This document shows positions 61,953-64,000 of a stretch of DNA of 64,000 bases, in pieces. The notes beneath the pieces are model-generated. The model was given only the letters and a program-made list of their open reading frames with translations. It was not told the origin of the DNA and did not search any database. Within the stretch, counting starts at the first letter, position 1, and the number at the start of each line of letters is the position of its first letter. Source of the stretch: JAFAHS01 sp046728175 (GTDB lineage: Bacteria; Desulfobacterota; Binatia; Binatales; Binataceae); contig JBKPEA010000006.1 of the NCBI GenBank assembly GCA_046728175.1, positions 1 through 64,000 on the forward strand, read 5' to 3'. Position numbers and translations under genes: made by a program.

Positions 61953-63686
61953 TCAGGCGTGGCCATTGCGAAGCAGCTTGCCGGGCGTGGCTCCCGTGCA
62001 ACGTCCTTCGTCCCAGGTCATCTCGCCATTTACGAGGATCGCCTTATAGCCGCGGGCGTGTTGTACGCGGCGCCACTCACCACCGGGGAAGTCGTGAGCG
62101 ATCTCGCCGACCCAGTCGGGCTCGACGCCGAGACCGTTCAGGTCGTAGACGACCACGTCGGCGGCCTGGCCTTCGCGCAGCGTGCCACGATCGCGGAAGC
62201 CGGCCGCGTGCGCAGGCAGCGCAGAGAGCCGATAGTGCGCTTCCTCCAGGGTGATGCGCTGTTCGTCGCGGACCAGCCAGCGGAGGAAGTCGGTCGTGTA
62301 GGCGCCGCCGTTGAAGAACTTGGTGTGGGCGCCGCCGTCCGAAACGCCCGGAATCGTGTACGGCGAATCGTTCATCATTTCGGCATAGAAGTCGACGTTG
62401 AACCCGCGATTGGGACCAAGAAATTCCACCTTCAGATCGCCGGCGATCGACAAATCGAGCATCACGTCGATCTCGTGCTTGTGCTCTTCCATTGCGATCT
62501 GTCCGACCGACCTGCCCAGGTACTTTTCAAGGGCGGGATTGTCGTTGACCCACTGCACCATCAGGTACTTCAACGCGCCACCCACTCCCTTCTGGATCAC
62601 CTCGAGCTTCTTGTTGGCAGCGTCGTGCTCGCGCTTGATCGCTTCACGCAGCACCGGATCCTTCATCTTGGCGATCTTTTCTTGCGGGGTACCGGTCGTG
62701 ACGGCGCGCCACGCCGGGCTCGCATCGTACAGATTCCAATGTTCCAGCGTGAACGCAAACCCGGTGCGGAAGGTGGCGGTCTGGCCGAAGATCGGCAGGC
62801 CCTTGTCGCGGCAGCGCTTGAGCCAGGCCAGGCTGCGCTGATGCGGCTTCGGGTCGCGGCGCGCGGGCGCGATCGCGTTGTGCAGGATCGGCCGGTTGGC
62901 CTCGGCGGCGAGCAGCTCGAGGAAATTGAGGTCGTCCTTGATGCGCCCGGTGGCCTGCGTGATCTGAATGAACCCTTCATCGCGCTCGCGCAGAACCCGC
63001 GCAAGGTTCAGGATGTCCTCGTCGCACATCGTGTCGGTAACCATCGGCGAGCCATCGAAGTCCGCCTGCGTCGAGTCCGGCCCGAGGCGCTGAATCGAGA
63101 ATCCGCACAGCCCTGCATCCATCCCTTCCGCCAGCAAGCGTGCCATCTCGCTGCGCTCCCGGTCGGTGGCCGGACGAGTCTTGGCGGCCTCGAGTCCCAT
63201 CACGTAGGTCATGAGCGATGCGGTCGGCAGGTATTGGATGCAATTGATCCCTTTGGGCGCATGCTCGAGCGAGTCCAGGTATTGCGGGATGGTCTCCCAA
63301 TCCCACCTCATTCCGGCTTTCATAGCTTCGTACGGAATCGCCTCGGTACGTGTCATCGTGAGCATCGAGCGATCGCGAAAATCCGGCTTGACCGGAACGA
63401 AACCGAAGCCGCAATTGCCCAGCACCACCGAGGTGACGCCGTGCCAACCGGAGATGGTGCAATACGGGTCCCAGCGGATTTGCGCATCGTAGTGGGTGTG
63501 CAGATCGACAAAGCCGGGCGCGACCAGCAGCCCGTTGGCGTCGATCACTTGCTTGGCGAAGCCGGGGGCACGGCCGCCTACCTGCGCGATCTTCCCGTCT
63601 TTTATCCAGACGTCCGCCCGATAGCGGGGTACCCGGGTTCCGTCGACTACAGTTCCACCTTTGATTTGAACATCGAAATCAGCCAT
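61953..63686 (-). CDS. D-aminoacylase/Amidohydro_3 family hydrolase
   Basis: 577 residues. The urease-type barrel has VAPGFVDLHTHYDAQIRWDP (His63, His65), GNCGFGFVPVKP, CGFSIQRLGPDS, GQTATFRTGFAFTLEHW, and SDGGAHTKFF (metal-binding Asp), with the small beta domain at both ends (VQIKGGTVVDGTRVPRYRADVWIKDGKIAQVG and GKADVVVYD-like GQAADVVVYDLNGL). N-acyl-D-amino-acid deacylases and many uncharacterised relatives share this; natural substrate unknown. GGGAGGAAG stands before the ATG. Single-gene unit with its own terminator. Confidence 0.87.
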   Translation of the reverse strand: MADFDVQIKGGTVVDGTRVPRYRADVWIKDGKIAQVGGRAPGFAKQVIDANGLLVAPGFVDLHTHYDAQIRWDPYCTISGWHGVTSVVLGNCGFGFVPVKPDFRDRSMLTMTRTEAIPYEAMKAGMRWDWETIPQYLDSLEHAPKGINCIQYLPTASLMTYVMGLEAAKTRPATDRERSEMARLLAEGMDAGLCGFSIQRLGPDSTQADFDGSPMVTDTMCDEDILNLARVLRERDEGFIQITQATGRIKDDLNFLELLAAEANRPILHNAIAPARRDPKPHQRSLAWLKRCRDKGLPIFGQTATFRTGFAFTLEHWNLYDASPAWRAVTTGTPQEKIAKMKDPVLREAIKREHDAANKKLEVIQKGVGGALKYLMVQWVNDNPALEKYLGRSVGQIAMEEHKHEIDVMLDLSIAGDLKVEFLGPNRGFNVDFYAEMMNDSPYTIPGVSDGGAHTKFFNGGAYTTDFLRWLVRDEQRITLEEAHYRLSALPAHAAGFRDRGTLREGQAADVVVYDLNGLGVEPDWVGEIAHDFPGGEWRRVQHARGYKAILVNGEMTWDEGRCTGATPGKLLRNGHA

Positions 63687-63852
63687 CGAACTTCCTCCCG
63701 TGCACTGTCGGTGCGCTGTTAAAGAGTCACCGCAGCTAATTCGTTCTTATAGCAAGGCTAATAGGGACCGCAAGCCAGCTGAACGCTCGGTATGTAGAAA
63801 AATTCACTCCGGTGATTCCTGCTGCGCGAGATGAAATAATCAGAGTTGCCCC

Positions 63853-64000
63853 ATGCCGGAAGGAAAGCCAGCTGCGCCGCTTGAGAATCCGGGGCGGACC
63901 GCTCTCAAGGAGCAGTACAAGGACTCCAGCAATTTCCGCAAGCGCACCGCGCTGCACGCGCGCTTCGGCGCCAACCGTTACAGCTTCTACCGCTGGGTGT
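63853..64000 (+). CDS. Partial class I SAM methyltransferase, N-terminus only
   Basis: The frame from ATG 63853 runs off the right edge. It reads NPGRTALKEQYKDSSNFRKRTALHARFGANRYSFYRWV, the pattern (Y-K-D-S-S-N-x-R-x-x-A-L-H-x-R-F-x-x-N-x-x-x-x-x-R-W-V) that opens a common methyltransferase family. Short, so confidence is limited. Divergent from the 61953 gene; no strong ribosome site seen. Confidence 0.6.
   Translation, partial: MPEGKPAAPLENPGRTALKEQYKDSSNFRKRTALHARFGANRYSFYRWV

Noticed and set aside
61764..63722. 652-codon forward reading frame
   Set aside because: It is the antisense shadow of the D-aminoacylase-like gene, whose motifs are all on the reverse strand; high GC makes such long shadows common.
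1..64000. CRISPR arrays, tRNA or rRNA genes, prophage, toxin-antitoxin or restriction systems
   Set aside because: No evenly spaced repeats, cloverleaf sequences, rRNA motifs or defence-protein motifs were noticed by eye in either strand; a covariance-model or repeat-finder run would settle it.

Overview
The window is 64 kb of GC-rich, densely packed bacterial chromosome carrying about 50 protein genes, seven of them broken or cut off by the window edge. I see no rRNA, tRNA, CRISPR array, prophage or replication origin. The content is almost wholly catabolic: amidohydrolases, acyl-CoA dehydrogenase-fold flavoproteins, short-chain and medium-chain dehydrogenases, crotonases, a class III CoA-transferase, a luciferase-like oxidoreductase and Rieske/flavin oxygenation genes. 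An AmpG-like permease, lipoprotein signals and an AstA homologue suggest a Gram-negative cell, while the closest recognisable relatives of the ring-oxidation genes are the actinobacterial steroid genes (kshA, hsaA, kstD, hsaD). That mix fits an uncultured soil or sediment lineage (for example Binatota or a deltaproteobacterial relative); this is inference from gene content, not a proven assignment.

Layout. 0.6-9.3 kb: AmpG-like permease, acyl-CoA dehydrogenase-fold flavoprotein, an IS110 remnant, a MetE-like methyltransferase, the first of four 'SADSH' amidohydrolases, an exported split-barrel protein, a zinc-less MDR dehydrogenase and an NHL-repeat protein. 9.5-22.8 kb: AhpD/CMD-like protein, Zn alcohol dehydrogenase, HSL-type esterase divergent from amidohydrolase 2 across a perfect palindrome, VOC protein, CoA-transferase, LLM oxidoreductase, CocE-type hydrolase, two SDRs flanking amidohydrolase 3, nitroreductase. 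23-25 kb: a two-gene unit of an amidinotransferase-fold hydrolase and an AstA-like acyltransferase. 25.2-32.8 kb: a seven-gene co-directional run ending in a terminator; it holds a small protein overlapping an APH-like kinase, an arrangement recalling LvaB/LvaA, plus monooxygenase, crotonase, serine hydrolase, CrtC-like protein and epimerase.

33-49 kb: MFS carrier, acyl-CoA dehydrogenase, a helical orphan with a clear promoter/operator, GFA proteins, semialdehyde dehydrogenase, then a decay zone (39.9-45 kb) where a crotonase, a muconolactone-isomerase-like gene, a GFA gene and a TetR regulator are all broken, mostly by single-base changes in homopolymer runs. A C45-family acyltransferase and amidohydrolase 4 follow.

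49.7-60.5 kb is the most coherent block: KshA-like Rieske oxygenase, LuxR-type regulator, HsaA-like flavin monooxygenase, two KstD-like flavoproteins alternating with SDRs, a stand-alone plant-type ferredoxin resembling the ferredoxin domain of KshB, and an HsaD-like C-C hydrolase. Together they look like a pathway that desaturates, hydroxylates and hydrolytically opens a polycyclic or steroid-like ring system, but the expected extradiol dioxygenase and the ferredoxin reductase are not in the window. Two amidohydrolases and the start of a methyltransferase complete the window.
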